Positions 7,961 through 16,560 of a stretch of DNA of 64,000 nt are shown here, piece after piece. Source of the stretch: Kaistella pullorum (GTDB lineage Bacteria; Bacteroidota; Bacteroidia; Flavobacteriales; Weeksellaceae); contig NZ_JACSPS010000002.1 of the NCBI RefSeq assembly GCF_014837035.1, positions 635,851 through 699,850 of the forward strand. The letters are read 5' to 3'. The notes beneath the pieces are model-generated. The model worked only from the letters and a program-made list of their open reading frames with translations, had not been told where the DNA came from and did not search any database. Numbering within the stretch: position 1 is the first letter of the stretch; the number at the start of each line of letters is the position of its first letter. Position numbers and translations under genes: made by a program.

Positions 7961-10417
7961 ATGGAAAAAAACACGAAAACCGCGCCTGCAAAAGGCGTTT
8001 CACAAAGCAAGACACTTTCCCGGCCACGCATATTTTTTGGAGTGTTGTTCCTGCTCATCTCGGTGGTCCTCACCTTCTCATTTATTTCTTACCTGATGAG
8101 CTGGCGCGCAGACCAAAGTCAGGCCGGAACAATGCTTGACAAAACGGTAAAATCCTCAAATATTTTTGGCAAAGCCGGCGATTGGTTAGGTAACCTGTTT
8201 ATTTTTGAAAGCATCGGTCTCGCTGCCTTTATCGTGGCATTTCTTTATCTGGTTTTCGGACTCATCATCCTTAAAAAGAATTATTTCAAGCCATGGAAAA
8301 CCATTGGCCACTCACTTTTTTTCATCTGCTGGCTGCCCATTTTTCTTGGTGCCGTAACGCGCGGCGAAGGCGTTCTGAGTGGCGTTTACGGCTACCAAAT
8401 CATGGAATTCCTGAATTCGGTGATTGGCACTGCCGGACTTTGGTTGGTACTTGTAGTAAGTATCGGGCTGTATTTTATACTTGAATTTAATTTAAATCCA
8501 AATAATGTAAAATCGAAGCTTGACGATCTGAATGCCAATACCGTTGGCCGTGTAAAAGCGATGATGCCGAAATCTGCCGAAAAGTTCGAAGCCGATCAGG
8601 AACTCGAAAATGCAGACGAACTGGATTTGGAAGCGGCCGAAATGGTTGCAGCCTCAACTCCCGTGGTGCCTGTGACGCCAACACCTGTGGTGATTAAAGA
8701 TTTTCCGCCTGTAGAGATCAGCAACGATTTTGAAACAATTAAAACACCAAACGAAACTTCATTTGACGCCGGTCCCATGCAGGCGGTGGATGGAAAAATA
8801 AACCTTACAGGCGATGATGACATCAATTTTAAGGTAGAAGTGGCGCAAACACATGATGTTTTGGATGATCACGACAAAAAATCGAACGAACTTGTAGAAA
8901 AACATGGTTTGTACGACCATAAACTTGATTTAGCCAACTTCCAGATGCCGCCAATCGATCTTTTAAGAGATTATGGCAACGAAGAAATTGCGATTAACCG
9001 CGACGAACTCGAGGAAAATAAAAATAAGATCGTCGGTTTGCTTAAAAACTTCAATGTAGGAATTGCTGAGATCAAAGCGACCGTAGGACCAACGGTTACA
9101 CTTTACGAGATTGTTCCTGAAGCCGGAATCCGCGTAGCTTCAATCAAAAAACTTCAGGACGATATCGCACTGAATCTTTCGGCTTTGGGAATCAGGATTA
9201 TTGCGCCAATGCCTGGAAAAGGGACAATCGGTATTGAGGTTCCACGAAAAAATCCGTCGATGGTTTCTATGCGAAGCGTTATTTCATCACAAAAATTCCA
9301 GAATTCGGATATGGATTTGCCGGTGGTTTTCGGGAAAACGATCTCGAACGAAATCTTCATGGCGGATCTCTCCAAAATGCCTCACCTTCTCATGGCAGGT
9401 GCAACCGGCCAGGGTAAATCGGTGGGTATCAACGCGATCCTTACTTCCCTACTCTACAAGAAACACCCGAGCGAACTGAAATTCGTGATGGTGGATCCAA
9501 AAAAAGTAGAACTTTCACTCTATTCAAAAATCGAAAGACACTATCTTGCGAAACTACCGGATGGCGATGATGCAATCATCACTGATACGCACAAAGTGAT
9601 CAATACATTAAACTCGCTATGTGTGGAAATGGACCAGCGTTATGATTTGCTTAAAAATGCCTTCTGTAAAAACTTAAAGGAGTACAACAAGAAGTTCAGC
9701 GAGAGAAAACTAAACCCGGAAAACGGGCACCGATACCTGCCGTACATTGTTTTGGTTGTTGACGAATTTGCGGATTTGATCATGACGGCCGGAAAAGAAG
9801 TGGAACTGCCGATCGCCAGACTTGCACAGCTTGCAAGAGCTGTAGGTATCCACCTGATCGTGGCAACGCAAAGGCCGTCAGTGAACGTAATAACCGGAAT
9901 GATTAAAGCAAACTTCCCTGCAAGAGCGGCCTTCCGTGTGATTTCCAGCGTGGATTCAAGAACTATCTTAGATTCACCGGGAGCAGACCAGCTCATCGGT
10001 AAGGGTGATATGTTATACTTCAACGGAAACGAGATCCTGAGATTGCAGTGCGCCTTCGTAGATACACCGGAAGTAGAGAAAATCGCCGAATTCATTGGCG
10101 AACAGAAGGGTTATTCTAGTGCATTTATGCTGCCGGAATATTCAGGAGAAGACACTACTTCAACAGTTGGCGCATTTGATCCGAATGAAAAAGACGCCCT
10201 TTTCGAGGATGCCGCGCGTATCATCGTTTCTACGCAGCAGGGTTCTACTTCAATGCTTCAACGTCAACTGAAACTGGGCTATAACCGCGCCGGCAGAATT
10301 ATGGATCAGCTGGAAGCGAGCGGCATCGTAGGTGGGTTTAATGGCGCAAAAGCACGTGAAGTGCAGATCAGCGACCTCAATTCGTTGGAACAGTTTTTGG
10401 AAGAGTTGCGCAAATAA
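7961..10417 (+). CDS. ftsK: DNA translocase FtsK/SpoIIIE
   Basis: 818 residues from ATG 7961. It couples chromosome segregation to division by pumping DNA at the septum. The N-terminal ~180 residues hold about four membrane helices. An acidic linker follows (about 190-310), then the motor: alpha/beta domains with Walker A GATGQGKSVG and Walker B VLVVDEFADL. A C-terminal winged-helix gamma domain (GYNRAGRIMDQLEASGIVGG) recognises orienting DNA motifs. All motor motifs are intact. It is followed by a lolA-like gene 64 bases downstream, an arrangement that I recall as common in flavobacteria. Confidence 0.96.
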   Translation: MEKNTKTAPAKGVSQSKTLSRPRIFFGVLFLLISVVLTFSFISYLMSWRADQSQAGTMLDKTVKSSNIFGKAGDWLGNLFIFESIGLAAFIVAFLYLVFGLIILKKNYFKPWKTIGHSLFFICWLPIFLGAVTRGEGVLSGVYGYQIMEFLNSVIGTAGLWLVLVVSIGLYFILEFNLNPNNVKSKLDDLNANTVGRVKAMMPKSAEKFEADQELENADELDLEAAEMVAASTPVVPVTPTPVVIKDFPPVEISNDFETIKTPNETSFDAGPMQAVDGKINLTGDDDINFKVEVAQTHDVLDDHDKKSNELVEKHGLYDHKLDLANFQMPPIDLLRDYGNEEIAINRDELEENKNKIVGLLKNFNVGIAEIKATVGPTVTLYEIVPEAGIRVASIKKLQDDIALNLSALGIRIIAPMPGKGTIGIEVPRKNPSMVSMRSVISSQKFQNSDMDLPVVFGKTISNEIFMADLSKMPHLLMAGATGQGKSVGINAILTSLLYKKHPSELKFVMVDPKKVELSLYSKIERHYLAKLPDGDDAIITDTHKVINTLNSLCVEMDQRYDLLKNAFCKNLKEYNKKFSERKLNPENGHRYLPYIVLVVDEFADLIMTAGKEVELPIARLAQLARAVGIHLIVATQRPSVNVITGMIKANFPARAAFRVISSVDSRTILDSPGADQLIGKGDMLYFNGNEILRLQCAFVDTPEVEKIAEFIGEQKGYSSAFMLPEYSGEDTTSTVGAFDPNEKDALFEDAARIIVSTQQGSTSMLQRQLKLGYNRAGRIMDQLEASGIVGGFNGAKAREVQISDLNSLEQFLEELRK

Positions 10418-10481
10418 ATTTAAATCTTAAACGTAAGTTTAACTTTATTTAATTAATTCAATCCAAAAACAAAATAAAAGA

Positions 10482-11129
10482 ATGAAAAGCCTATTTAGAA
10501 ATATTACACTCGCGCTGTTCACGGTTGCCACTGCTGCAACTTTTTCAGCACAGAAGATAGACGCAAAAGCAAAAAACCTACTCGATGCTGTAGCCAAAAC
10601 GTACAAAACGAAAAATAACGTTTATTTTAAATTTGTTTACGGAACAGGAACCGGAAAAACCGTTACCAAGACTGAACCAGGGATCTTCTACTCTGCCGGG
10701 GACCGCTATAAACTGAAGATCATGGGAACGGAGCAGCTTTATGACGGAAATAAAATCTACAACGTCTCTGCGGAAGACCAGGAAGTTACCATCGCAAAAC
10801 CTTCGGGCTCAGAACAAATATTCTCACCTTTAACCTATATTGAAGAATATAAAAAAGGCTACAATGTGCAGTACTTAGGTAAAATAAAGGTGAATGGAGT
10901 GCTTGCAGACCGAATAAAACTTACCCCAACCACGAACAACGGCATCAAAGAGGTCAACATATTTGTGAACGCTGCCAAAAATCAGTTGGTGAAGCTGGAG
11001 CAGTTCAGCAAAGACAATTCGGTTTCTGTAATTGCGATCAGTGATTATAAAGAAAACCAAAAACTCAGCAATTCGATGTTTACATTTGATAAAGGTCAGT
11101 ACAAAAATTATATTGTCACGGAGCTTTAA
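10482..11129 (+). CDS. lolA: LolA-like outer-membrane lipoprotein carrier
   Basis: 215 residues with a signal peptide (about 1-23, ending TFSAQ). The rest is predicted beta-rich and matches the LolA/LolB-like fold: YFKFVYGTGTGKT and GIFYSAGDRYKLKIMGTEQLYDGNKIY are the typical strand and DGxxxY pattern. Its likely role is to carry lipoproteins through the periplasm. It lies between ftsK and an LptF/G permease and ends at a strong terminator. The gene symbol is a family-level assignment, since several LolA-like paralogues occur in such genomes (another is at 13764-14426). Confidence 0.82.
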   Translation: MKSLFRNITLALFTVATAATFSAQKIDAKAKNLLDAVAKTYKTKNNVYFKFVYGTGTGKTVTKTEPGIFYSAGDRYKLKIMGTEQLYDGNKIYNVSAEDQEVTIAKPSGSEQIFSPLTYIEEYKKGYNVQYLGKIKVNGVLADRIKLTPTTNNGIKEVNIFVNAAKNQLVKLEQFSKDNSVSVIAISDYKENQKLSNSMFTFDKGQYKNYIVTEL

Positions 11130-11138
11130 AAATATCAG

Positions 11139-11170
11139 AAAGCCCTTTCGGTCAGGAAGGGCTTTTTTTA
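11139..11170 (+). terminator. Rho-independent terminator after lolA-like gene
   Basis: A 9-bp stem (AAAGCCCTT / AAGGGCTTT) with a 9-base loop is followed by a T run, 9 bases after the stop codon. Confidence 0.88.
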
Positions 11171-11205
11171 GCGCTGACAGCGACTTACCATATTTAGTTT
11201 TTTGG

Positions 11206-11213
11206 TAAATTTG
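11206..11213 (+). promoter_or_regulatory. -7 promoter element abutting the LptF/G gene
   Basis: TAAATTTG ends only 4 bases before the ATG at 11218, so a transcript starting at the usual distance would have almost no leader. No -33 TTG is evident. Confidence 0.5.
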
Positions 11214-11217
11214 CGCC

Positions 11218-12672
11218 ATGTTTAAAAAACTCGACGGCTACGTCATCAAATCTTTCTTTGGCCCGTTCCTGTTCATCTTCAGCGTCCTGTTTTTTATTTT
11301 CGTAGTTAATATTATCTGGATCCAGCTGGCACAGTTCACGGGGAAAGGCCTGAGCTACTGGGAAATCCTGAAGTTGCTTGCGTATCTTTCAGTGAAGGTC
11401 GTGCAATTGGTTCTGCCACTCACCATTCTGCTCTCGTCTATCATGACGTTTGGTGATTTCGGTGAACGCTATGAGCTTGCCGCGATGAAAGCCGCCGGAA
11501 TTTCGCTCACACGCATCATGCTGCCGCTTTTTGGCGTTACCGTGATGCTCTCCTTCTTTCTGTTCCTGTTTTCGAATAACGTGATTCCCGATTTCCAGCG
11601 CAAAGCGAAAAATATGCTCTATAATATAGCTGCAACGAAGCCTGCGCTCAATTTCACACCGGGACAGTTTATCAATCAGATTCCGGGGTACAGCGTAAAA
11701 TTTGATGAAATTTCCGGTGAAAACGGAGAGAATATCAAAGGTGTTTTCATCCATAAAATGGCGAATTCCTATGAAAGTCAGCAATCTATCGTGGCTGAAA
11801 AAGGGAAATTCGTGCAGGCGGATAATCGCAATTATTTGAAACTGATTCTTCACAACGGACATATTTTCGAGGAAAACCTGTCAAATGCCGATTACTTTCA
11901 GCGACTTCGGCAGCCAGACCAAACCATAAAATTTGACACGCTAGTCTCGCATTTTAATATTTCTGAAATCATTAATAATGCACTTGAAGCTGAGCAAATC
12001 ACCGATGATTATTCATTCCAGAATTTCATTGAACTGAACTCTACCATCAGTAAAGCGCAGAAAGAGAACAGCAAAATCATCGAAAATCTCACGAATGACT
12101 TGGTGAACCAAACCAGCGGTTACCTGAGCTATATTGATAAAGTGCAGCCTAAAACACAAATCAAGCCCATACCGAAAACTGATACTTTGAAAGCGCAGAA
12201 AAAGCAGGAGATGTTGCTGTATGCGTATACAAAAATTGAAGGTTTAAAGAATCTGAACGAAAGCAAAAAGACGCAGGTGAAAGAGCTGCACTCCTACTAC
12301 TCGCGGATTATTATGTACCAGCAGCGTATTTTCGCTTATTCGGTGACGTGTATTATTTTCTTCCTGATTGGCTCCAGTCTTGGATCGATCATCCGTAAAG
12401 GCGGACTCGGGCTGCCGGTTGTGATTGCAATCGTAGTCTTTATTATCTTTTACATCCTGAATCTCTCGGTGGAAAACATGGCTTGGGCCGGTGAAATGGA
12501 CCCGTATCTGGCCTCATGGCTACCGAACATGGTTCTGTTTCCGTTTGGCGCGTGGCTCACGTATAAAGCACTTACAGATTCGCAACTGTTCGACATCGAA
12601 AAGTACAGAAGCATGCTGAAACCGGTAATCCAACTGTTCCAAAAGAACAAAGAACACCAGCGTTACCGCTAA
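11218..12672 (+). CDS. LptF/LptG (YjgP/YjgQ) family permease
   Basis: 484 residues. It has an inner-membrane permease topology: two to three N-terminal helices (about 12-125, including FGPFLFIFSVLFFIFVVNII), a periplasmic beta-jellyroll with a long helical insert (about 135-370), and three C-terminal helices (about 375-465). The family forms the LptB2FG exporter that extracts lipopolysaccharide from the inner membrane. Whether this copy is LptF or LptG is not decidable from sequence alone. The periplasmic insert is long for the family. Its stop directly abuts the stop of the convergent glutathione peroxidase gene. Confidence 0.9.
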   Translation: MFKKLDGYVIKSFFGPFLFIFSVLFFIFVVNIIWIQLAQFTGKGLSYWEILKLLAYLSVKVVQLVLPLTILLSSIMTFGDFGERYELAAMKAAGISLTRIMLPLFGVTVMLSFFLFLFSNNVIPDFQRKAKNMLYNIAATKPALNFTPGQFINQIPGYSVKFDEISGENGENIKGVFIHKMANSYESQQSIVAEKGKFVQADNRNYLKLILHNGHIFEENLSNADYFQRLRQPDQTIKFDTLVSHFNISEIINNALEAEQITDDYSFQNFIELNSTISKAQKENSKIIENLTNDLVNQTSGYLSYIDKVQPKTQIKPIPKTDTLKAQKKQEMLLYAYTKIEGLKNLNESKKTQVKELHSYYSRIIMYQQRIFAYSVTCIIFFLIGSSLGSIIRKGGLGLPVVIAIVVFIIFYILNLSVENMAWAGEMDPYLASWLPNMVLFPFGAWLTYKALTDSQLFDIEKYRSMLKPVIQLFQKNKEHQRYR

Positions 12673-13239
12673 TTATTTAAAATACTTCACGATTTTTTCG
12701 TCAGTCGGCTTGGTCGTGCTGATGAAAGAATCGATCAGTTTACCGTTTTCGTCCAAAAGAAATTTGGTAAAATTCCACATAATTGACGTGTTTTTCACGC
12801 CATTAAGGTCTTTTTCGGTTAAATATTTAAAAATTGGCGCCGTGTCATCACCTTTTACCGAAACTTTAGCTGCCAGCGGGAACGTCACGCCGTAATTTTT
12901 TTGGCAGAACGCACCGATTTCTTCATTGCTTCCCGGTTCCTGGCCACCAAAGTTATTCGCCGGAAATCCTACAACTACTACTTCGTCTGCATATTTCTTT
13001 GAAATGGTTTCCAAATCGGCATATTGTGGCGTAAAGCCGCATTCTGACGCCGTATTCACAATAAGGATTTTCTTGCCTTTGAAATCTGCAAAATTGATTT
13101 CATTGCCATCCAGGCTTTCTACTTTGTAATCGTGAATTGTTTTCATCGCAGCGTTTTTATCTTGTGAAATCTCCTTTTTCTGTTGTGTGCAGGCCAGAAT
13201 CGAAAATCCTAAGGCGAACAAGAATACAAATTTTTTCAT
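12673..13239 (-). CDS. Lipoprotein glutathione/thioredoxin-type peroxidase
   Basis: 188 residues. An N-terminal lipobox (SILAC, Cys17) makes it a lipoprotein, unlike most cytosolic members. The GPx fold follows with catalytic tetrad Cys67 (NTASECGFTPQY), Gln100 (NNFGGQEPG), Trp155 and Asn156 (IMWNFTKF). Cys112 in FCQKNYG matches the resolving cysteine of thioredoxin-dependent GPx, so thioredoxin-like proteins are the more likely reductants. The catalytic residue is Cys, not selenocysteine. It probably detoxifies peroxides in the envelope. Its stop codon directly adjoins that of the converging LptF/G gene, with no spacer. Confidence 0.93.
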   Translation of the reverse strand: MKKFVFLFALGFSILACTQQKKEISQDKNAAMKTIHDYKVESLDGNEINFADFKGKKILIVNTASECGFTPQYADLETISKKYADEVVVVGFPANNFGGQEPGSNEEIGAFCQKNYGVTFPLAAKVSVKGDDTAPIFKYLTEKDLNGVKNTSIMWNFTKFLLDENGKLIDSFISTTKPTDEKIVKYFK

Positions 13240-13261
13240 GTTTAAAATTTTATTAATTCAG

Positions 13262-13699
13262 TTAACGGTCAATCTTCAGGAAACGACCGCTGCGGTCAAA
13301 TTCCAGTTCCAGTCCGGTATTTAATTCTACTTTTTGCCTGAAGCGGCTCTCGTTTTTCCACTCCGTGGCGTATGAATTGGGATAATTGGTTTGGATGTAC
13401 CGAAGAATCTTCACCGGCAAAATGCTGTTCGGAATCCGTTGGATGCCTTCTATCTCATCGATTTTGTTGTTGACGAATTCAAGCTTGGTTCCATTGTCGA
13501 GCCGCACGTCGTATTCTGTCTTACTAAGATTTTTTTCACGGGTTACGCTGGTAATCTTAATTGCCGGATAGTGCTTACGTACAAACTGCGAAATAGCACC
13601 GGGAACTTGGTTTGGCTGAATCCGAACTTCCTGGGCACTAGTATCTGTCGCGAAAAATATCAAAGCGCTGATTGCGACAAGTTTCTTTAAGTTTTGCAT
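13262..13699 (-). CDS. PepSY-like periplasmic protein
   Basis: 145 residues with a signal peptide (about 1-22, ending TSAQ). The mature part has two repeats of a PepSY-like unit: one around VPGAISQFVRKHYPAIKITS with DVRLDNGTKLEF, and a second around ILPVKILRYIQTNYPNSYATEW with VELNTGLELEF. Such Bacteroidota proteins are secreted, small and of unknown function, sometimes described as inhibitor-like. It lies 22 bases upstream of the peroxidase gene on the same strand. Confidence 0.8.
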   Translation of the reverse strand: MQNLKKLVAISALIFFATDTSAQEVRIQPNQVPGAISQFVRKHYPAIKITSVTREKNLSKTEYDVRLDNGTKLEFVNNKIDEIEGIQRIPNSILPVKILRYIQTNYPNSYATEWKNESRFRQKVELNTGLELEFDRSGRFLKIDR

Positions 13700-13763
13700 T
13701 ACGTTATTTTTTTTGGATTGGTCTGAATTTCAGCAAAAAACAATCCAACGCAGCAATTTAAAG

Positions 13764-14426
13764 CTAAAATTTGAAGGTATTATCCGGAAATACTTTATTC
13801 GTTTCAATCCGGTTGATGATGATCACATAATCGCTGTCTTTTTTTGGCGAGGAAGATTCGATGCGGTACGGCATTGTTAGCGCACCGGTCTTGCGGTAAT
13901 CACCGTAGGTCAGCGTTTCATCTTTTTTCACTTCCCGGAGCAGCATATAGGTTTTGCTGTCAAAATAATACATCGTTTTGTTGACGTTTTTTGTAAGTTC
14001 AACCTTGTGACAGTACACCTCGCCAACTTTTTCCTTGCCTAAATATTTAGCCTCGAAACCTTTGTTTTCCCAGTCGATGAAGTCTGTATCAAAACTTTCA
14101 GCGATATAGTTCGGATATTCCTGCAACTTATTGGCAGCATAATTCATCGCATACCCTTTCTTGCCGTCAAAACCTTCTATCGCGGTCTCTTTTTTATTCA
14201 GAATGATTGCGGTCTTGGTCAGATTAGGTCTTTGCTGATAGATTTTTAGTGGATACTCATCGTTGATACCGAGCGTCAGACGGCCATGAATCACAATAGA
14301 GTTCAAAAGTTTCCAGTTTGTAAGTCCGCCTGAAAGTTCAATATTTTTATCGATGATCTCTTTAGCGGTTTGCGCCGGTAAAAGGCTGAATATGCAAAAC
14401 AGAAGTGCTGATAATATCTTTTTCAT
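13764..14426 (-). CDS. LolA-like periplasmic protein
   Basis: 220 residues with a signal peptide (about 1-18, ending LLPAQ). The mature protein is beta-rich: it begins AKEIIDKNIELSGGLTNWKLLNSI and later has EGFDGKKGYAMNY and YYFDSKTYMLLREV, the pattern of outer-membrane lipoprotein-sorting (LolA/LolB-like) proteins in Bacteroidota. A carrier role for a lipid or lipoprotein is inferred only from fold resemblance. It is followed by the PepSY-like and peroxidase genes and preceded by kdsB, all on the minus strand. Confidence 0.72.
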   Translation of the reverse strand: MKKILSALLFCIFSLLPAQTAKEIIDKNIELSGGLTNWKLLNSIVIHGRLTLGINDEYPLKIYQQRPNLTKTAIILNKKETAIEGFDGKKGYAMNYAANKLQEYPNYIAESFDTDFIDWENKGFEAKYLGKEKVGEVYCHKVELTKNVNKTMYYFDSKTYMLLREVKKDETLTYGDYRKTGALTMPYRIESSSPKKDSDYVIIINRIETNKVFPDNTFKF

Positions 14427-14457
14427 TAAATAATTCTAGCTGTAAATTTATTAAAAA

Positions 14458-15213
14458 TTAATTAGCGCTTTTCCCGCCATTTTCGCTGGATTTCAAGATT
14501 TCCTTCGCTTTCTCGAGATCTTCCGGCACATCAATACCTACCCCTAGGAAATCGGTTTCGATCATTTTTATCTTCATACCATACTCCAAGTAACGTATGC
14601 ATTCTATCTTTTCTGAGATTTCTAGCGGCCGCATCGGCAGATCCGCAAAACGGAGAAGCGCGTTTTTTCTAAAAGCATAAACGCCGACATGCCTAAAATA
14701 TTCTACATCCGGATGTACTTCGCGAGGAAACGGAATCACAGAACGGCTAAAGTACAGTGCAAAATCATCCTGATCAGTAATCACTTTAACATGATTAGGA
14801 TTTTCGATGTCTTCTTTGCTGCTCATCTTTATTTTTAAAGATGCCAGGGAAATTTTATTGTCAAAATCATCTTTAAAGACTGAAATTAGTTGGGAGAGCG
14901 GATCAGATTTTACGAAAGGTTCGTCACCCTGAACATTCAGCACGATATCGCAGTCCAACTCCTTGATTGCTTCGGCAATGCGGTCGCTGCCGGTTTCGTG
15001 CTGGCCGGTCATCACCACGTTTCCGCCGTGACTTTTTATCTCATCAAAGATTATCTGCGAATCTGTAGCGACAAGTACTTCATCAAAAAGACCTGTCTCC
15101 GCAACATTCATGTAAGTGGTGTAAATTACGGTTTTATCGCCCAGCAACTGCATAAGTTTGCCCGGAAAACGGCTGGCTTCGTAACGTGCAGGAATTACGG
15201 CAATGATTCTCAA
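14458..15213 (-). CDS. kdsB: 3-deoxy-manno-octulosonate cytidylyltransferase
   Basis: 251 residues, the standard size. It activates KDO as CMP-KDO for the inner core of lipopolysaccharide. The nucleotidyltransferase signature [13 protein letters not shown] is at residues 7-19 and the metal-binding NVQGDEPF at about 93-100 (Asp97). The later motif [11 protein letters not shown] is also typical. The protein is complete and confirms a lipopolysaccharide-bearing outer membrane. It lies in a minus-strand run with the aminotransferase and mutase genes but has no obvious functional tie to them. Confidence 0.96.
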   Translation of the reverse strand: MRIIAVIPARYEASRFPGKLMQLLGDKTVIYTTYMNVAETGLFDEVLVATDSQIIFDEIKSHGGNVVMTGQHETGSDRIAEAIKELDCDIVLNVQGDEPFVKSDPLSQLISVFKDDFDNKISLASLKIKMSSKEDIENPNHVKVITDQDDFALYFSRSVIPFPREVHPDVEYFRHVGVYAFRKNALLRFADLPMRPLEISEKIECIRYLEYGMKIKMIETDFLGVGIDVPEDLEKAKEILKSSENGGKSAN

Positions 15214-15268
15214 ACTATTTAATTTTAAATTAAATCTGCTTTAAATATTTAAATCTAAAAATTACAGA

Positions 15269-16522
15269 TTAAGAGAGTCGATTTAAGGCAGCTTCAAGTC
15301 TAGGAATCATCGCTGAAATCTCTTCCACAGACAATCCACCGACTGAAGCGCGGAACCATGGCATCGTACGTGAGTTTCCGAAAGCAGAAAACGGTACAAG
15401 AGCTACGCCGGCCTCCTCAATTAAATAAAACACCAAATCTGAGGAATCGTTGATTTTGGAACCTTCAGGAGTAGTTTTTCCTAAATAATTGAGTTCGATG
15501 GTGAGGTAAAGTGCGCCCATCGGTTCGATACTTTCAACCTGTAAACCACGCTTTTTCAATTCCTGAATACCATCGTGAAGAACCTGCAAGCTTTTTGAAA
15601 TTTTAGTTTTAAAGTCCGCAACAAATTTGTCAACCTCACCGGAATCTTTTAAAAATACAGAAACGGCCTGCTGCTCGGGTTTTGGCGCCCACGCACCGAT
15701 ATGTCCGAGCAAAGATTTCATTTTATCCATCACTTCCTGTGGACCGAAACTCCAGCCTACACGGATTCCCGTGGCGGCGAAGCATTTCGAAGTACCGTCG
15801 ATGTAGATGGTATATTTTTTCATTTCGGGAAACAATGAAACCGGATTGAAATGTTCGTGACCGAAAGTAAGCATCGCGTAGATCTGGTCGTACATCAGAT
15901 ACAGCGGTTTTTCACCTTCGGTGCGGCTGTTGTTTTCTTCAATTACCAGCTCGCAGATCTCACTCAACTGCTCTTTGCTAAACATCGTGCCCGTAGGATT
16001 CAGCGGCGAACACAACGCAAGGAGAACAGCACCTTTCAAATGAGGTTTCAGTTCTTCGGCGGTTGGCAAAAAGTTGTTTTCCGGAGAACTTTCCACTTCC
16101 ACCTTTTGGGCATGCGTGAGGTAAGAATAATGGTTGTTGTTCCAGGAAGGAACCGGGTAAACCACTTTGTCACCATCATCCACAATTGTGCGGAAGCTAG
16201 CGTAAATCAATGGCCTAGATCCGCCCGCAATCAAAATTTCATCAGGCGAGTAATCAAGGTTCCAGCGGGTTTTTAAATCTTCAGAAACAGCTTTCCGAAG
16301 CGACAGAAGTCCGTTTGCCGGCGGATAATTGGTGAGATTATTCCGGTAAGCTTTGGTGATTTCTTCTTTAAGAAGTGCCGGAATCGGGTAAATATCCGAG
16401 TCCAGATCACCAATCGTGAGATTGGCAATCGTGGCACCGCTAGCTTTCATGTCGTTGACCTGATTTCCGATTTTTATGATTTCGGAACCAATGAGATTCT
16501 GCGCGAGTTTTGAAACTTTCAT
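15269..16522 (-). CDS. PLP-dependent class I/II aminotransferase
   Basis: 417 residues. Fold-type I aminotransferase with Asn175 (SPLNPTGT), Asp212 (YDQIY), the Schiff-base Lys246 (DGTSKCFAATGIRVGW) and an Arg in the C-terminal domain (RASVGG). It resembles the aspartate or aromatic aminotransferase group, but substrate specificity cannot be read from the sequence. The N-terminus (KIGNQVNDMKASG, NLTIGDLDSD) is characteristic of a Bacteroidota clade. It lies 38 bases downstream of the phospho-sugar mutase gene in the same direction, possibly co-transcribed. Confidence 0.9.
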   Translation of the reverse strand: MKVSKLAQNLIGSEIIKIGNQVNDMKASGATIANLTIGDLDSDIYPIPALLKEEITKAYRNNLTNYPPANGLLSLRKAVSEDLKTRWNLDYSPDEILIAGGSRPLIYASFRTIVDDGDKVVYPVPSWNNNHYSYLTHAQKVEVESSPENNFLPTAEELKPHLKGAVLLALCSPLNPTGTMFSKEQLSEICELVIEENNSRTEGEKPLYLMYDQIYAMLTFGHEHFNPVSLFPEMKKYTIYIDGTSKCFAATGIRVGWSFGPQEVMDKMKSLLGHIGAWAPKPEQQAVSVFLKDSGEVDKFVADFKTKISKSLQVLHDGIQELKKRGLQVESIEPMGALYLTIELNYLGKTTPEGSKINDSSDLVFYLIEEAGVALVPFSAFGNSRTMPWFRASVGGLSVEEISAMIPRLEAALNRLS

Positions 16523-16560
16523 ACTTCGTCGATTTGGTATTTCGCGGATAGATTACTTTT

